DNA from: Yoonia sp. SS1-5
GTDB taxonomy: Bacteria > Pseudomonadota > Alphaproteobacteria > Rhodobacterales > Rhodobacteraceae
DNA length: 64,000 nucleotides
Direction of reading: 5' to 3'
Assembly: GCF_038443705.2 (NCBI RefSeq)
Contig: NZ_CP151767.2
Coordinates: 2,347,501-2,411,500 of the forward strand
The notes beneath the pieces were generated by a model, which had not been told where the DNA came from, did no database searches, and saw only the letters and a list, made by a program, of their open reading frames with translations. Below are positions 45,899 through 55,404 of the stretch, in pieces (positions within the stretch are counted from its first letter, which is position 1; each line of letters opens with the position of its first letter). Position numbers and translations under genes: made by a program.

Positions 45899-46855
45899 CT
45901 ACCGGGGCGCGTCGATGCGATTAAGAATATTGCTCAAGACATCTTCGGGTGTGCGGCCCTCAATCTCGGCTGTGGGGCCAAGCACGATCCGATGCCGCAT
46001 GGCGGGGATCAGCAGGGCCTGCACATCGTCGGGGATGGCATAGTCGCGCCCTTCGATGGCAGCACGCGCGCGCACCGCCGCTGCCAGCGCGTCCGCAGCA
46101 CGGGTAGAGGCACCATGACGCACCTCGGCATCCGTGCGCGTCGCGCGGATCAGGTCAACAATATAGGCAAGTATCGTATCATCCAGCCGGATCCCATCAA
46201 CCATCGCGCGCCCGGCCTGCAGGGTTTCGCCGGTCAATATCTTGGCGATATCGTCATCCGCGCGGTCAGCGCCCACCGGGCGGCTACGGTTCCGGCTGAG
46301 GATTTCGAACTCGGCGTCGCGATCCGGGAAATCAACAATCAGCTTGAACAGGAACCGGTCAAGTTGCGCTTCGGGCAGTGGGTAGGTGCCTTGCTGTTCA
46401 ATCGGGTTCTGCGTGGCCAGAACAAAGAAATCCTCGCCCAGCGGATAGGTGACCCCATCAATCGTGACCTGCCGTTCATTCATCGCCTGCAGCAGGGATG
46501 ACTGGGTCTTGGGCGGGGCGCGGTTGATCTCATCGGCCAGCAGAATATCGGTAAAGACAGGCCCCCGGGTCAGGGTGAATGCCCCGGTCTGAAAGTTGAA
46601 GATATTCGCACCCAGCACATCGCCCGGCATCAGGTCCGGAGTAAACTGGATGCGCCCGAAATCAAGATCCATTGTTTGGGCGATTGTCTTTGCAAGCAGG
46701 GTCTTGGCGGTGCCGGGCGGGCCTTCCAACAGGCAATGCCCGCGCGCAAAGATCGCAACCAGAAGGCTGGTGACGATTTCGTCCTGGCCATGGACGATTT
46801 TACCGATCTCACTGCGCGCCGTGTTAACGACGTCGCGAAACATGTCCAAGTTCAT
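45899..46855 (-). CDS. MoxR-family AAA+ ATPase
   Basis: A 318-residue ATPase of the MoxR family. Walker [16 protein letters not shown], Walker [17 protein letters not shown], sensor 1 [26 protein letters not shown] at 46855 with GGAG at good spacing, overlapping the upstream gene's 3' end by 32 bases; the open frame to 46984 is that gene's shadow. MoxR ATPases work with vWA/DUF58 proteins, here encoded next. Confidence 0.94.
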   Translation of the reverse strand: MNLDMFRDVVNTARSEIGKIVHGQDEIVTSLLVAIFARGHCLLEGPPGTAKTLLAKTIAQTMDLDFGRIQFTPDLMPGDVLGANIFNFQTGAFTLTRGPVFTDILLADEINRAPPKTQSSLLQAMNERQVTIDGVTYPLGEDFFVLATQNPIEQQGTYPLPEAQLDRFLFKLIVDFPDRDAEFEILSRNRSRPVGADRADDDIAKILTGETLQAGRAMVDGIRLDDTILAYIVDLIRATRTDAEVRHGASTRAADALAAAVRARAAIEGRDYAIPDDVQALLIPAMRHRIVLGPTAEIEGRTPEDVLSNILNRIDAPR

Positions 46856-48116
46856 CACGTATTCTCCGGTGGGTCTGTTCAAAGGTTTCGGCCAAGCGAT
46901 CAAGATCAGCGGCAGGCGTACCTGCATGCATCTGATCCAGCCTGGCGAGCGCGTTTTCAAGCGCGGGTGTTGCGTTAGGGGCAATATCGTGCAGGCGTCG
47001 GATCAACCTTGGCTGCGCGATGCCCGCATGCTTGCCCATGATATCGCGCGCCAGCGCCGTCATCTTGTCGGCCACATATTCGCGCAGCAGGGCCAGATCA
47101 TCGCCTGCCAGCCGCATCAGATAACCCTTTGCCTCGATCGAGGCCGTCTTGGACGCCGTGATACGGCCGTCATCGACCCGGCGCGGCGGGCCAAAGCGGA
47201 CAAGCCCGCGCCATAGCAGGATCACAAAACAAAAGCCCGCCCCAAGCCAGATCAGGGAAAACGGATAGCTGAAAAAGCGGGACACATCTTCGGTGGTGCG
47301 TGGCCGGATCTGGCGCGCATCCTCTTCATTGATGCTCAGCACGATCTGGGTCGAGACATCCAGCAAGGTTGTTCCGGGATGATCCCCGACGATCCCTGAC
47401 ACAACCGCCAACGCCTGTTCGGCATTCTGCCCAAGGGCCAGACCGTGATTGTTCAGAAAATCCGGATCCGACAGAATATACACAGTTGCAGCGTCACGGG
47501 GATCGCATCGGGCAATCAGAACACCCCCGGGGACACGCAGATAGGGACGGCACGTGCGACCCAGCGACCGCTCGTCGAAGAGCTGCGGTTGATACAGGAC
47601 AATACCGTCATCGGTGGTCAACAGCTTAGGGCCCGTCCGCTGCAGACGCAGATCACCCAGTTCGAATTGACCAATCAGCCGCCGATAAATCGCAGAGGAA
47701 ATCAGCAGCTGTTCATCCAGCAGGCCAAGCTCTATCACCCCTGTCCGCCATTTCGGCAAGACCAGCATGGTCGGGACATAGGTCATCTTTTCGATCACAA
47801 CGGCGCGGTCGATGTCGCGTTGGGTTTCTGCGGCACGGCGTTCGGTGCGGTCGGTGGGCGGTTCGACATCCCAATCAAGATTGATATCGTAGAGCGGCAG
47901 AATGCGCAGCGCGACCTCACTTTCGGATAGCGCAACCCGGCGATGCGACCGGATCGTGCGCAGGTCATTGTCGCTCAGCCACAGTTCCAGACCATTTGTG
48001 CCAATCGGGGACTGATCCAGCGCACGATTACTGGCGCCGGTGACCAAATAGATCAGCAGGGCCAACAAGGCGATAATGCCGCCAAACAGCACGACGGATG
48101 ATTTTGCGTCGCCCAT
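46824..48116 (-). CDS. DUF4350-type membrane protein
   Basis: A 430-residue protein with an N-terminal membrane anchor ([18 protein letters not shown]), a periplasmic domain with GATase-like DUF4350 character ([20 protein letters not shown] ... [30 protein letters not shown]), and a second membrane helix near 290-310 ([21 protein letters not shown]) before a cytoplasmic tail. In MoxR operons this family is typical but uncharacterised. Four bases after the DUF4129 gene. Confidence 0.8.
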   Translation of the reverse strand: MGDAKSSVVLFGGIIALLALLIYLVTGASNRALDQSPIGTNGLELWLSDNDLRTIRSHRRVALSESEVALRILPLYDINLDWDVEPPTDRTERRAAETQRDIDRAVVIEKMTYVPTMLVLPKWRTGVIELGLLDEQLLISSAIYRRLIGQFELGDLRLQRTGPKLLTTDDGIVLYQPQLFDERSLGRTCRPYLRVPGGVLIARCDPRDAATVYILSDPDFLNNHGLALGQNAEQALAVVSGIVGDHPGTTLLDVSTQIVLSINEEDARQIRPRTTEDVSRFFSYPFSLIWLGAGFCFVILLWRGLVRFGPPRRVDDGRITASKTASIEAKGYLMRLAGDDLALLREYVADKMTALARDIMGKHAGIAQPRLIRRLHDIAPNATPALENALARLDQMHAGTPAADLDRLAETFEQTHRRIRDELGHVSRRR

Positions 48117-48120
48117 GCGT

Positions 48121-48837
48121 CTAACGTGCCTCCATCAAAATGCGGGCACCGTTCTGCAGGGCCGTTTCATAGGCATCGTCAGCAATCTCGCGGCCACCGT
48201 AGTGGACAAGTTCGGTCTGGAACATCAGCCCCTGCAATTGCGTGTAGAACCGCCATTTCTGCGGCAGGCGTGACAAGGCTTCGCGTTCCGTATCCGAGCG
48301 TTTGAAATTCGTCTCGGTCTCGTCGGCGGCTTGCAACAGGCAGTGGCGCAGCAAAAGGATCAATGCATCACGACGCGAGGCCATCGCCCGGATCTGCGCC
48401 AATATATCTGCGGCTGACTTCTCTGCCGCGGTCAGGCCCCAAGCCCGCGCCCGTTTGCGGGGCTTCTTGGTGGCGTTGGGATCGGCCCGCAAAAGCGCAC
48501 CGCCAGCGCCGAACTTGAGGAACAGAAACAACAATCCCGCGACCACAAGAACGACAAGGAATGTGCCCAGACCATCCCCGTCAAAGTTGACAGGTCGCCC
48601 GGGTTCACGCGCGGCCTCGACATTGTTTTCCAGCAAGTCGCGGTCGGTCTCGTCCACATAGCGGACATCGGTGGACACACCACGCCCGTCGACAGCCGCA
48701 AGATAGGCGCTGTCAGGGTCGCGTTCCGGTGTCAGGTAGGTTGTCTGGTCTTGCGCCGAAACCAAACCGGCGGCAGTCGCAAACGCAAAACCAAGAAGAA
48801 ACCGGCGCGCCCAAGCGCACCGGCCTAACATTCGCAT
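48121..48837 (-). CDS. DUF4129-type membrane protein
   Basis: A 238-residue protein with a signal peptide (FLLGFAFATAAGLVSAQ), one membrane helix (LGTFLVVLVVAGLLFLFLKFG) and a cytoplasmic C-terminal DUF4129-like domain with ILAQIRAMASRRDALILLLRHCLLQAADE. DUF4129 proteins are MoxR-operon partners resembling transglutaminase-associated domains. One base overlaps the DUF805 gene. Confidence 0.8.
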   Translation of the reverse strand: MRMLGRCAWARRFLLGFAFATAAGLVSAQDQTTYLTPERDPDSAYLAAVDGRGVSTDVRYVDETDRDLLENNVEAAREPGRPVNFDGDGLGTFLVVLVVAGLLFLFLKFGAGGALLRADPNATKKPRKRARAWGLTAAEKSAADILAQIRAMASRRDALILLLRHCLLQAADETETNFKRSDTEREALSRLPQKWRFYTQLQGLMFQTELVHYGGREIADDAYETALQNGARILMEAR

Positions 48838-49295
48838 CAGGCAAAAACGTCCGCGTCACCCTTCAACGGGTCGGGGCCAAAGTTGTTTGGACCATCTGTG
48901 CCCTTCAGGCACATCAAGACCAGAATGGCGAGGCTTGCAAGGATCCCGACGAATGGGATGAAACCCGCAACGATCAGACCCAGATACCACCAGCCGGACA
49001 TGTTCCGGTCGTGGAAACGGCGCACAACAACCGCGATGGACGGGATGATCATCGCAAGCATCGCGATACCCATGACGACCATCAGGATCGTCCCGATGAT
49101 GTTCAAGCCGCCCTGGCCTGTCGTCGGGTCCATCATTGACATGCCGCCACCGATCAGCACCAAAAGCAGCATCGGGACGAGTAGAACCAACATGTAGAAC
49201 ACGAAGAACCACCAATATTCCGAGCGCGGCGCCCGTCCTTTGAAGGTTGCGTATTTCTCGCGCAAGCATGTGTTCACAGCTTCTGAAAATGTCAT
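48837..49295 (-). CDS. DUF805 membrane protein
   Basis: A 152-residue protein with the DUF805 signature RAPRSEYWWFFVFYMLVLLVPM, three further helices and VVRRFHDRNMSGWWYLG. Four membrane helices in total. Function unknown. First gene of the seven-gene operon, so the promoter should lie in the gap 49296-49700. Confidence 0.9.
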   Translation of the reverse strand: MTFSEAVNTCLREKYATFKGRAPRSEYWWFFVFYMLVLLVPMLLLVLIGGGMSMMDPTTGQGGLNIIGTILMVVMGIAMLAMIIPSIAVVVRRFHDRNMSGWWYLGLIVAGFIPFVGILASLAILVLMCLKGTDGPNNFGPDPLKGDADVFA

Positions 49296-49700
49296 CTTAG
49301 TATCCCATCTTTCTGATATCGTCGGCTACGTGGTGTAAATTCTTAGTTTGAGGCCGGGATTGGGCAATAATGTGGCCAATCCGGTCGCGTGGCATGGATT
49401 TATGCAGCGGATTGGCATAATCGCAACCCAAAGATGACGCGATCCGTCTGACAGGTGCCGTTCGGCATCATTCAGCGCATGCAACGCAAAGACGGCCCCG
49501 CATCAGGCAAACGCCCAAAGCAGATGGCCATCTCGTGCCTGCCCGATCCTTGTCTGTTAGACAGCACCCAAGCGCCGATCATCTTGGGCGACGAAAGGCG
49601 CTTGGATTAATTCAACAAATTGCGCCTTGGCCAAACCCTTTGCCAGGCAATATGCGCCTTTTTTCAACATTGCCGCTACAACTCTGCAGCGACGCCGTGA
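49296..49700. other. Intergenic region (405 bases)
   Basis: No gene is supported here. On the minus strand TTGCCC-N17-TAAGAA-like elements could make a weak promoter for the DUF805 operon. A long inverted repeat CCAAGCGCC (49568-49576) / GGCGCTTGG (49597-49605) with a 20-base loop stands in the middle, and a further stem with a bulge (GCCTTGGC.../GCCAGGC near 49624-49650) is followed by a T run near 49662. These may be RNA structures, but no product is evident. Confidence 0.4.
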
Positions 49701-51227
49701 TCACCGCCCGAATGAATCAGCAAGCAGCCGCGCAAGCGTCGGTTCGCTAAGATAGCCCGTCGCGGGCAGGCCCCGATTGGATTGGTAACGGCTGATTGCG
49801 CCACGTGTGTCACGATCAAACCGGCCATCCACCCGACCGGGATTAAAGCCAAGCTGATCCAGGCGGCTTTCGATCAGGCGGGCCAAGACGGGATTGACGT
49901 TTAGCCGGCGCTCTTGCTCTTGGGCGGCATTTCCCTGCTCTTGCTGGGCCTGGCGTTGGGCCTCTTCCTCGCGTTCGCGTGCAGCACCGGTGATTTCGTC
50001 AAGTTTGGCCTGCGCCTCGCCGGCAAATATCCCCTCGGGATAACGGTTGAGATAGGCGCGATATCCGGCCTCGTCGCCACGTGCGCCGGTTTCGTCCCAA
50101 TAGGCGCGATCAAGGCGCAACGCCTCTTCGCGCGCGCGCGCCTCTTCCGCTTCGATCTCGGCGCGGCGACGGCTGGCCTGAGCGTCAATGCGGTTGATCT
50201 GTTCGCGGGTCAGAAACGAGGTCTGCTCAAACCCGTTGCGCTGCTGCCAGTTACGGATCGCACCCCGGCTGCCGGGTCCAAAGATGCCGTCAACACCACG
50301 GGTGTTATATTCAAGAATTGTCAGGTTACGCTGGATGGCACGCCGTTCATTGCGCGTCAGGTTCATTGCATCTTCGGCGATCTCGGCCAGACGCACGGGA
50401 TCATTTTCGATATCATCCAACCGGCGCCGGGCCTCTGCCGCATTGGGGCTGCCGGGGTAGTCAAACAGAAAGTCGCGATAGGCATCTGCGGTATCCGCAC
50501 GCCGCGCGGCTGCCCAGGCCGCCGCACTTGGATCCTCGGTCGGGCGGGGCGTCGGGGCGGGGGCAGGTGTGGCGCTGTCCTCGGCCTGCAGGACAAGCCG
50601 GGCTGGCTGGTAACCGATCATGCGCATCCGCCGGTTGTCACGCACATATGCGGCAATATCCGCACCGGGGCGTGTTGCTTCCTCAAGCAGGTCGTCAACG
50701 GTGTTTGGCGTTGCAATCACAACGGACACACCCTGCGGGACCTCAAGATCACCAAGACCTGCATTCAGCAGATTGCCGATGGCATCATCATCGCCGCTGT
50801 CAACGCCAAGCACCAACAACGCCTGCCCGGGGGTCTGTGCCAGAACCTGCAAAAGACTGTCGATGGACACCGCCGTATCGCCCATCCCGAACAGGGATGG
50901 CTGGCGCGCATCGGCGGCCAACAGCCACGTACGCGCACCATCAGTATAGAACCTGCCGGACAAGGCTGCGATCAGCCTGCCCGCCTCGTCCGCACCAGCA
51001 ACAAACCGGTTGATCTGCGGCAGCATCGCGCGGCCATCCGCATCAATCGCCATTTCAACATCGTAGCCCGCATCGGTCAGCGCATCATCGGCTGCGCGCA
51101 GATCATCGCCGCCGGACAGTCTGCGAAACTCTTCGTACCGTTCGACGCCCAACAACAGGGCGGCATCCTGCGCGGCCAGTGGGAAAGCGGTGGCTGCCAG
51201 TGCGGCAGCAAGGATCGTGATGCGCAT
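49701..51227 (-). CDS. Exported peptidoglycan-binding protein with inactive caspase-like domain
   Basis: A 508-residue protein with a Sec signal (MRITILAAALAATAFPLAA). Residues 22-150 follow the caspase (C14) fold pattern, but the catalytic His position reads SGR (90-92) instead of GH and the cysteine position reads GVDS (141-144) instead of DACR, so it is likely a pseudo-enzyme. Then two YRxYLxxYPxxxxAxEAxxxLD tetratricopeptide-like repeats around a peptidoglycan-binding domain (about 290-345, VDGIFGPGSRGAIRNWQ), a charged coiled coil (about 350-445) and a second binding domain (445-508, VDGRFDRDTRGAISRYQ). AAGGAG precedes the ATG. Confidence 0.85.
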   Translation of the reverse strand: MRITILAAALAATAFPLAAQDAALLLGVERYEEFRRLSGGDDLRAADDALTDAGYDVEMAIDADGRAMLPQINRFVAGADEAGRLIAALSGRFYTDGARTWLLAADARQPSLFGMGDTAVSIDSLLQVLAQTPGQALLVLGVDSGDDDAIGNLLNAGLGDLEVPQGVSVVIATPNTVDDLLEEATRPGADIAAYVRDNRRMRMIGYQPARLVLQAEDSATPAPAPTPRPTEDPSAAAWAAARRADTADAYRDFLFDYPGSPNAAEARRRLDDIENDPVRLAEIAEDAMNLTRNERRAIQRNLTILEYNTRGVDGIFGPGSRGAIRNWQQRNGFEQTSFLTREQINRIDAQASRRRAEIEAEEARAREEALRLDRAYWDETGARGDEAGYRAYLNRYPEGIFAGEAQAKLDEITGAAREREEEAQRQAQQEQGNAAQEQERRLNVNPVLARLIESRLDQLGFNPGRVDGRFDRDTRGAISRYQSNRGLPATGYLSEPTLARLLADSFGR

Positions 51228-51246
51228 GTTGCGTCTCCTTTGGTCT

Positions 51247-52443
51247 TCATGTCTCGTAGGTGCGGCGATCTTCGATCACCAGCCCATCACGGGGCAAGGT
51301 GCCGGGCGCATGGCAGGTCACCTCCCCCTTCAATTTCAGGACAGATTGAACGGCGCTTGCAGCGGCGTTTTGGTCCAGGTCGGCCCCTTCCAGCTGTACG
51401 ATCATCTTATCTGCATCACCGTCACGATCCGCGATCACGCGCGCACGGTCGGCACCAGTTTGGGTGACAAGCGTGGCGACCTGCTCGGGCCGGACGAACA
51501 TGCCCTTGATCTTGGTGGTTTGGTCGGCACGGCCCATCCATCCCTTTATCCGCATATTTGTGCGGCCACAGGGGCTGGACCCTTCCATCACTGCGCTCAT
51601 ATCGCCAGTTGCAAAGCGGATCAGGGGATAGTCGGGGTTCAGCGAAGTAACGACAATTTCGCCAACATCGCCCGCCGCGACCGGATCACCGGTGCCGGGC
51701 GTGACAATTTCGATGATGACCCCTTCATCAACCACCATCCCCTCGCCGGGCATGGTTTCGTAGGCCAGATGGCCCAGATCGGCGGTTGCGTAGCATTGCA
51801 GGCAGTCAATCCCGCGATCCGCATAATAACTGCGAAGCTGGGGAAACAGCGCGCCGCCCGAAACCGCCGCCTTGGTGAGGCCAAGCTTGACGCCCATCTC
51901 ATCCGCTTTTTCAAGAATAACCTTCAGGTAATCCGGCGTCCCTGCATAAGCCGTCGTGCCAATATCCTTGGCGGCCTGCACCTGTAACGCGGTTTGGCCC
52001 GTGCCTGCCGGCAATACCTTTGCGCCCACGGCCCGTGCACCATTTTCGAACATGCTGCCGGCAGGGGTCAGGTGATAGCCAAAACAGTTCTGCACGATGT
52101 CCGTCTTGCCGATCCCGCATGCGTGCAGGAACCGGCCAAAGCGCCACCAGTCATGGGTCGACCCACCGGGTTCGTAGATCGGTCCGGGGGATTGGAAAAC
52201 ATGTGTAAAGTCGCCCATGGCCACGCCGCCAAAGGGCGGATTGGTCTGCTGCCAGTCATGCAGGGTCGACTTGCGCAGAACGGGAAATTTAGCCAGATCA
52301 GACAGGTCGGTTACGTCGCCCGCCGGAAAACACGACCCCACATGGTCCTGCACCATGGCAATCAGCACCTTTAGCCGCGCCAGGTGATCCGCAGCACGCG
52401 CATCCGCCGAGCGTGTTTCCAAGTCATCGTAATAGGCCGTCAT
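51247..52443 (-). CDS. Phenylacetate-CoA ligase-like AMP-forming enzyme
   Basis: A 398-residue PaaK-family AMP-forming ligase. Blocks: FPVLRKSTLHDWQ, the nucleotide region HVFQSPGPIYEPGG, then GGALFPQLRSYYADRG, YATADLGHLAYET and, at the end, GRADQTTKIKGMFVRPEQ. The ATG at 52443 has GGGGGA upstream; the open frame to 52467 is not needed. It activates an aromatic or other carboxylate with CoA. It lies on the same strand downstream of a Liv operon, with one plus-strand gene between. Confidence 0.9.
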   Translation of the reverse strand: MTAYYDDLETRSADARAADHLARLKVLIAMVQDHVGSCFPAGDVTDLSDLAKFPVLRKSTLHDWQQTNPPFGGVAMGDFTHVFQSPGPIYEPGGSTHDWWRFGRFLHACGIGKTDIVQNCFGYHLTPAGSMFENGARAVGAKVLPAGTGQTALQVQAAKDIGTTAYAGTPDYLKVILEKADEMGVKLGLTKAAVSGGALFPQLRSYYADRGIDCLQCYATADLGHLAYETMPGEGMVVDEGVIIEIVTPGTGDPVAAGDVGEIVVTSLNPDYPLIRFATGDMSAVMEGSSPCGRTNMRIKGWMGRADQTTKIKGMFVRPEQVATLVTQTGADRARVIADRDGDADKMIVQLEGADLDQNAAASAVQSVLKLKGEVTCHAPGTLPRDGLVIEDRRTYET

Positions 52444-52618
52444 GATGTCCCCCAGTGTCGGTTGCACCCACCATGGCGAAACCCACGCAAGAAAAATAGG
52501 TTCCGCCGCTTGTGATATTCAATAGCGGGCAGATTTGAGAATTCAGAATGTCGGAAGGGTTGCGATTTCCGGGCCGATCGGATCAATCTATGCGTGCAGC
52601 CACCAAGGAGCCGACAAT

Positions 52619-53260
52619 ATGCCAACCCTGTCCGACATCTTGACGGCCCGGTGCCGCACATTGTTGAACAAATTCCACCTTGATGATGTGCCGCCGTTGA
52701 CCGCGACCGATGATCTGGAAGGCAAGCTGACCGTAACCCCCTATGGTGGTGGTACGTTGCGCGCCTTACCCGGACGGCGGGGTCCGGTGATCTGGGACCA
52801 GTCCGGCCCACACGGATCATCGCTTTGGGTTCCCAAAAGCTACGAGGCCTACAGGGCGGCCTTTTTCGATTTCATCGCGCTTGTCTATGGTCCCGATGTG
52901 GATATGGCCGGCAAGGACCTTTACGATGTCGACCACATCTTCAATCGCGCCCGTGCGCCCCAAGGCTTTTTCGTCCGGGTCGAGGCGGTTGTATCTGAAA
53001 TCAACCAAAGTCATGGGCGTACTTTCGAGAAGACCAACACCAATTCGCTTGTCGAACTGGCGCGGCGGTCCAATGGCAAGGATCATCGCAAGATGACCTT
53101 TATCTCGGCGCTGAAATTGGCCAATCTGGATCCTCCGCGGAATGCAAACGATGCCGAGCAGATTGCGGCGATCACCCAATATTTCACGCAAAATGGGTGG
53201 CCACCATTTCTGATTACGCAAGCGCTTGATAACCTGATCGAAGTTGCGCAACGCCGATAA
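52619..53260 (+). CDS. Hypothetical protein with HNH-like motif
   Basis: A 213-residue soluble protein starting MPTLSDILTARCRTLLNKF, ATG at 52619 with AAGGAG nine bases upstream (the open frame to 52535 has no such site). No signal peptide or membrane span. Residues 103-112 read DVDHIFNRAR, like the D-H core of an HNH or related nuclease, with an asparagine and His downstream (ISEINQSHGR region). A complete HNH pattern cannot be confirmed. It is the only plus-strand gene in a long minus-strand stretch (49701-62549). Function unknown. Confidence 0.7.
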   Translation: MPTLSDILTARCRTLLNKFHLDDVPPLTATDDLEGKLTVTPYGGGTLRALPGRRGPVIWDQSGPHGSSLWVPKSYEAYRAAFFDFIALVYGPDVDMAGKDLYDVDHIFNRARAPQGFFVRVEAVVSEINQSHGRTFEKTNTNSLVELARRSNGKDHRKMTFISALKLANLDPPRNANDAEQIAAITQYFTQNGWPPFLITQALDNLIEVAQRR

Positions 53261-53304
53261 ATTCCAGGTTTGTCAGGCGCGGCGATGGGGCCGGCGCACA
53301 TAGA

Positions 53305-54132
53305 TCACGCCAACCAGCGTTTCCGCCGGCGGTAGCTGCGCACATCACGAAAGCTCTTGCGCCCTTCATCCGACATGCCGAGGTAAAATTCCTTAACGTC
53401 GGGGTTCTCTCGCAGTTCGGCCGCAGGGCCTTCCATCACCACGCGTCCGCTTTCCAGAATATAACCCTGATGGGCAAAGCGCAGTGCCACGTTGGTGTTC
53501 TGTTCGGCAAGCAGAAAGGAAACGCCCTCGTTTTCATTAAGGTTCTTCACAATGGTGAAAATCTCTTCGACCAATTGCGGGGCAAGGCCCATGGATGGTT
53601 CATCCAGCAGGATCGTTTCAGGTCGGGACATCAGGGCGCGGCCGATGGCACACATCTGCTGTTCACCCCCTGACGTATAGCCCGCCTGACTTTTGCGGCG
53701 CTCCTTTAACCGGGGGAAATAGGTATAGACCATATCGAGATCGGCGCTGACCGCACCGCCCCCATCGCGACGGGTATAGGCGCCGGTCAACAGATTTTCC
53801 TCAACCGTGAGGTGTTCGAAACAATGGCGTCCTTCCATCACTTGGATCACGCCTTTCTTGACCAATGCTTCGGGCGACAGATCCTGCACGCGCTCGCCGC
53901 GATAGATGATCGACCCCTTGGTGACCTCGCCTCTTTCGGAATGCAGCAGGTTCGAGATCGCCTTGAGGGTTGTGGTCTTGCCCGCCCCATTGCCCCCCAG
54001 CAGGGCGGTAATCCCGCCCTTGGGTACATTCAGTGAAACGCCCTTCAGCACAAGGATCACGTGATTATAGATCACCTCGATATTGTTGACCTCAAGCAGG
54101 GTCTCCGTCTTCGTCTCAGCAGTATCCAACAT
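53305..54132 (-). CDS. livF: LivF-type ABC transporter ATP-binding protein
   Basis: A 275-residue ATPase: Walker A GGNGAGKTT, signature SGGEQQMCAIGRAL, Walker B ILLDEPSMGLAP. A LivF-like second ATPase for a hydrophobic-compound ABC importer. It is about 30 residues longer than E. coli LivF, with a basic tail (DVRSYRRRKRWLA). Last gene of the operon; ATG at 54132, nine bases after the patatin gene. Confidence 0.93.
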   Translation of the reverse strand: MLDTAETKTETLLEVNNIEVIYNHVILVLKGVSLNVPKGGITALLGGNGAGKTTTLKAISNLLHSERGEVTKGSIIYRGERVQDLSPEALVKKGVIQVMEGRHCFEHLTVEENLLTGAYTRRDGGGAVSADLDMVYTYFPRLKERRKSQAGYTSGGEQQMCAIGRALMSRPETILLDEPSMGLAPQLVEEIFTIVKNLNENEGVSFLLAEQNTNVALRFAHQGYILESGRVVMEGPAAELRENPDVKEFYLGMSDEGRKSFRDVRSYRRRKRWLA

Positions 54133-54141
54133 CTACGGCTC

Positions 54142-55335
54142 CTATAGTTCACCCGCCTTCTGACGAAGGTCCTGGGCAGATTTCCAGTTAATCGGTGCGG
54201 TCGCGGCAAGCGTTCGACCCGCGTCAAAAAGGGCCGTCGTCACACAAGGATCAATCGTCCCACTTGCCTGGGATGCGGCACAGCCTGCGGCGGTCAGGTC
54301 GACCTCGGCAAACACGCCTTTGATCCGCCAATGCGGGCGGCCCTGCGCAAAGGCGACAGTTTCGGCAATTGAATCGCGCAGAACCTCGTCGGCCAGTATT
54401 TCAGCAGAGCGCGCGAAATACCCCGTCAGTGTATCTGGCGCGGGACTACCCGGACGGCGCAAGGCGCCATTGACGATAACCGAGGCCTCGACCCGCAAAT
54501 CCCGGCCGGTATCGCGCGCAACCTGCGCCCGTGCGCTTTCAACCGCACGGAAGAACACATGATCACGCAAGCCGCCATCGGCGTAAAGCTCGCCACCAAT
54601 CTGGCGCGGCGCAAACAGGCCCGGAACAGCAGCCGATGCCAGCAACACCTCTGTCAGGCAGTTGCGGCGCATGGCGGCCGATGTCGGGCTTGACGCCACA
54701 TCAGTCAGATTGAATATCCGGTTTTCCGTTGTGTCCAGATTGGCAGCCGAGACCAGTAGCTGGGCGCCTTCATTCGTATGGCGCGCGGCAATCGTGTCGA
54801 TCAGTTCATCCGATAATTGATTGTTGATCAGACGCTGCAATGGCGCCGTTGACGCGACAGAGGGGCGAAAAGGGATCGTGAGTGGTGGGTAGTTTCGGTA
54901 GACATCGGCCTGGGCGATCCCGCGATATGTATCCAATATCGGATCAAAGGCCGCACCGGCAAAGGCAACCGGGGCCAGCAAACCCCCTGTGCTGACCCCG
55001 GTGACAAGGTCGAAATCCGGGCGCGGTGTGACAGGGTTTTCCGACCAGCCCCGCAGGAACCCGGCCCCAAAGGCCCCATATTGGCCGCCCGACGACAATG
55101 ACAAAACATGGACAGTGACCGGCCCAGCGCTGCTTTGACTGACAGCTTGCTGCATTGCTGTTGTGGCCATGTCGACGGTGGCCATCTCGGCCGCGGACTG
55201 CCCGACAAGGACCGGCGCAAACTGCTTGCTTTCATCCGTCGGGGCGACGCATTGCGCACCTGTTGGTCGGGCCACGGTACAGCCCGCTGCCAAGAGGCAG
55301 CAAAAAACCAGAGGAATGATACGGAAAATTGGCAT
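54142..55335 (-). CDS. Patatin-like phospholipase lipoprotein
   Basis: A 397-residue patatin. It is exported: signal with lipobox LLAAGC (Cys19). The catalytic serine is in GVSTGG (Ser115) of the GxSxG nucleophile elbow, and the dyad aspartate in ADGGLRDHVF (Asp253). An oxyanion SSGGQYGAFGAG motif precedes. So it should hydrolyse acyl ester bonds at the cell envelope. The start ATG at 55335 removes a poor N-terminal extension. Inserted between the binding-protein gene and livF in a transporter operon, which is unusual and suggests a role in releasing the transported acid. Confidence 0.9.
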   Translation of the reverse strand: MPIFRIIPLVFCCLLAAGCTVARPTGAQCVAPTDESKQFAPVLVGQSAAEMATVDMATTAMQQAVSQSSAGPVTVHVLSLSSGGQYGAFGAGFLRGWSENPVTPRPDFDLVTGVSTGGLLAPVAFAGAAFDPILDTYRGIAQADVYRNYPPLTIPFRPSVASTAPLQRLINNQLSDELIDTIAARHTNEGAQLLVSAANLDTTENRIFNLTDVASSPTSAAMRRNCLTEVLLASAAVPGLFAPRQIGGELYADGGLRDHVFFRAVESARAQVARDTGRDLRVEASVIVNGALRRPGSPAPDTLTGYFARSAEILADEVLRDSIAETVAFAQGRPHWRIKGVFAEVDLTAAGCAASQASGTIDPCVTTALFDAGRTLAATAPINWKSAQDLRQKAGEL

Positions 55336-55404
55336 TTGCCCAAAAGCCCTTGCGCAAATCGGCTGGTTCGGGCGGCGAAGGTGCCGCCCGAACACTGTTT
55401 TAGA

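Noticed and set aside
49914..51467. Plus-strand open frame of 517 codons opposite the pseudo-caspase gene
   Set aside because: The minus-strand protein has a signal peptide and clear domains; the plus frame gives low-complexity residues without a domain and runs into the next gene.
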